DNA of 5,861 nucleotides from Emcibacter sp. GTDB taxonomy: Bacteria > Pseudomonadota > Alphaproteobacteria > Sphingomonadales > Emcibacteraceae. Positions 5,791 to 5,861 of the stretch are shown one piece after another; position 1 is the stretch's first letter, and every line of letters starts with the position of its first letter. The notes under the pieces are model-generated. The model had not been told where the DNA came from and made no database searches. It worked only from the letters and a program-made list of their open reading frames with translations. The position numbers were made by a program, and so were the translations under genes. The stretch is from NCBI GenBank assembly GCA_027019205.1, contig JALUWZ010000191.1, positions 1-5,861 of the forward strand. The letters run 5' to 3'.

Positions 5791-5861
5791 ATGACCACAG
5801 ATATTTACAAAAATCTCTCGCAACTGGGCAAACACAGCGTGCCGCCGGCCAGCCCGGAAGC
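5791..5861 (+). CDS. queF: NADPH-dependent preQ0 reductase QueF, N-terminal fragment cut by window edge
   Basis: QueF reduces the nitrile of 7-cyano-7-deazaguanine (preQ0) to the aminomethyl group of preQ1 in queuosine tRNA-modification synthesis, in the cytosol. Only 23 complete codons are visible. The start MTTDIYKNLSQLG and then PPASPE resemble the N-terminus of the short, single-domain QueF proteins common in alphaproteobacteria (pattern IY-x-x-L-x-QLG followed by a P-A-S-P-E turn). The catalytic Cys and Asp lie beyond the edge and cannot be checked. The ATG at 5791 is chosen because the family N-terminus begins there; a nearby ATG at 5781 is out of frame. The call rests on a short stretch recognised from memory. 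Confidence 0.7.
   Translation, partial: MTTDIYKNLSQLGKHSVPPASPE

Noticed and set aside
1..5861. A novel defence, mobile or phage-related system
   Set aside because: Every substantial gene belongs to a known housekeeping, transport, redox or signalling family; there are no direct repeats, integrase or transposase genes, tRNA or abrupt changes suggesting an inserted element.

Overview
The window looks like ordinary chromosomal DNA from an alphaproteobacterium. It has moderate GC, a short-type QueF N-terminus of the kind common in that class, a perfect FNR/FixK-type box, a Gram-negative outer-membrane porin and CHASE-domain signalling. The class assignment is an inference from gene families and regulatory style; I cannot name the genus. 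There are six protein genes, two of them cut by the window edges. I see no RNA gene, mobile element, CRISPR array or long repeat.

Layout. Positions 1-907 (minus strand) hold most of an NhaC-family cation/organic-acid antiporter, cut at its C-terminus. It diverges from a plus-strand outer-membrane porin of the alginate-export-like type (1095-2333). The 187-base gap between them is the most information-rich non-coding stretch: a plausible antiporter promoter with a small palindrome in its spacer, a perfect TTGAT-N4-ATCAA box, and a 29-base nested dyad just before the porin ribosome binding site. Next on the plus strand come a Tas-like aldo/keto reductase (2417-3466), peptide methionine sulfoxide reductase MsrA (3544-4014) and a CHASE-domain sensor histidine kinase (4032-5672). 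A 118-base gap follows, then the first 23 codons of queF (from 5791).

How the genes may work together. The porin and antiporter could be the outer- and inner-membrane steps of uptake of a small anion or sugar acid under oxygen-responsive control; this is inferred from the shared intergenic region only. Tas-type reductase and MsrA are both redox enzymes. The kinase starts 17 bases after msrA, so the two are probably co-transcribed, but no response regulator is visible. queF belongs to queuosine biosynthesis and seems to start its own unit.

I did not find a clearly new biological system. The best leads are regulatory: the FNR-type box, the nested dyad beside it, and an 11-bp inverted repeat whose right arm covers the ribosome binding site of the aldo/keto reductase.
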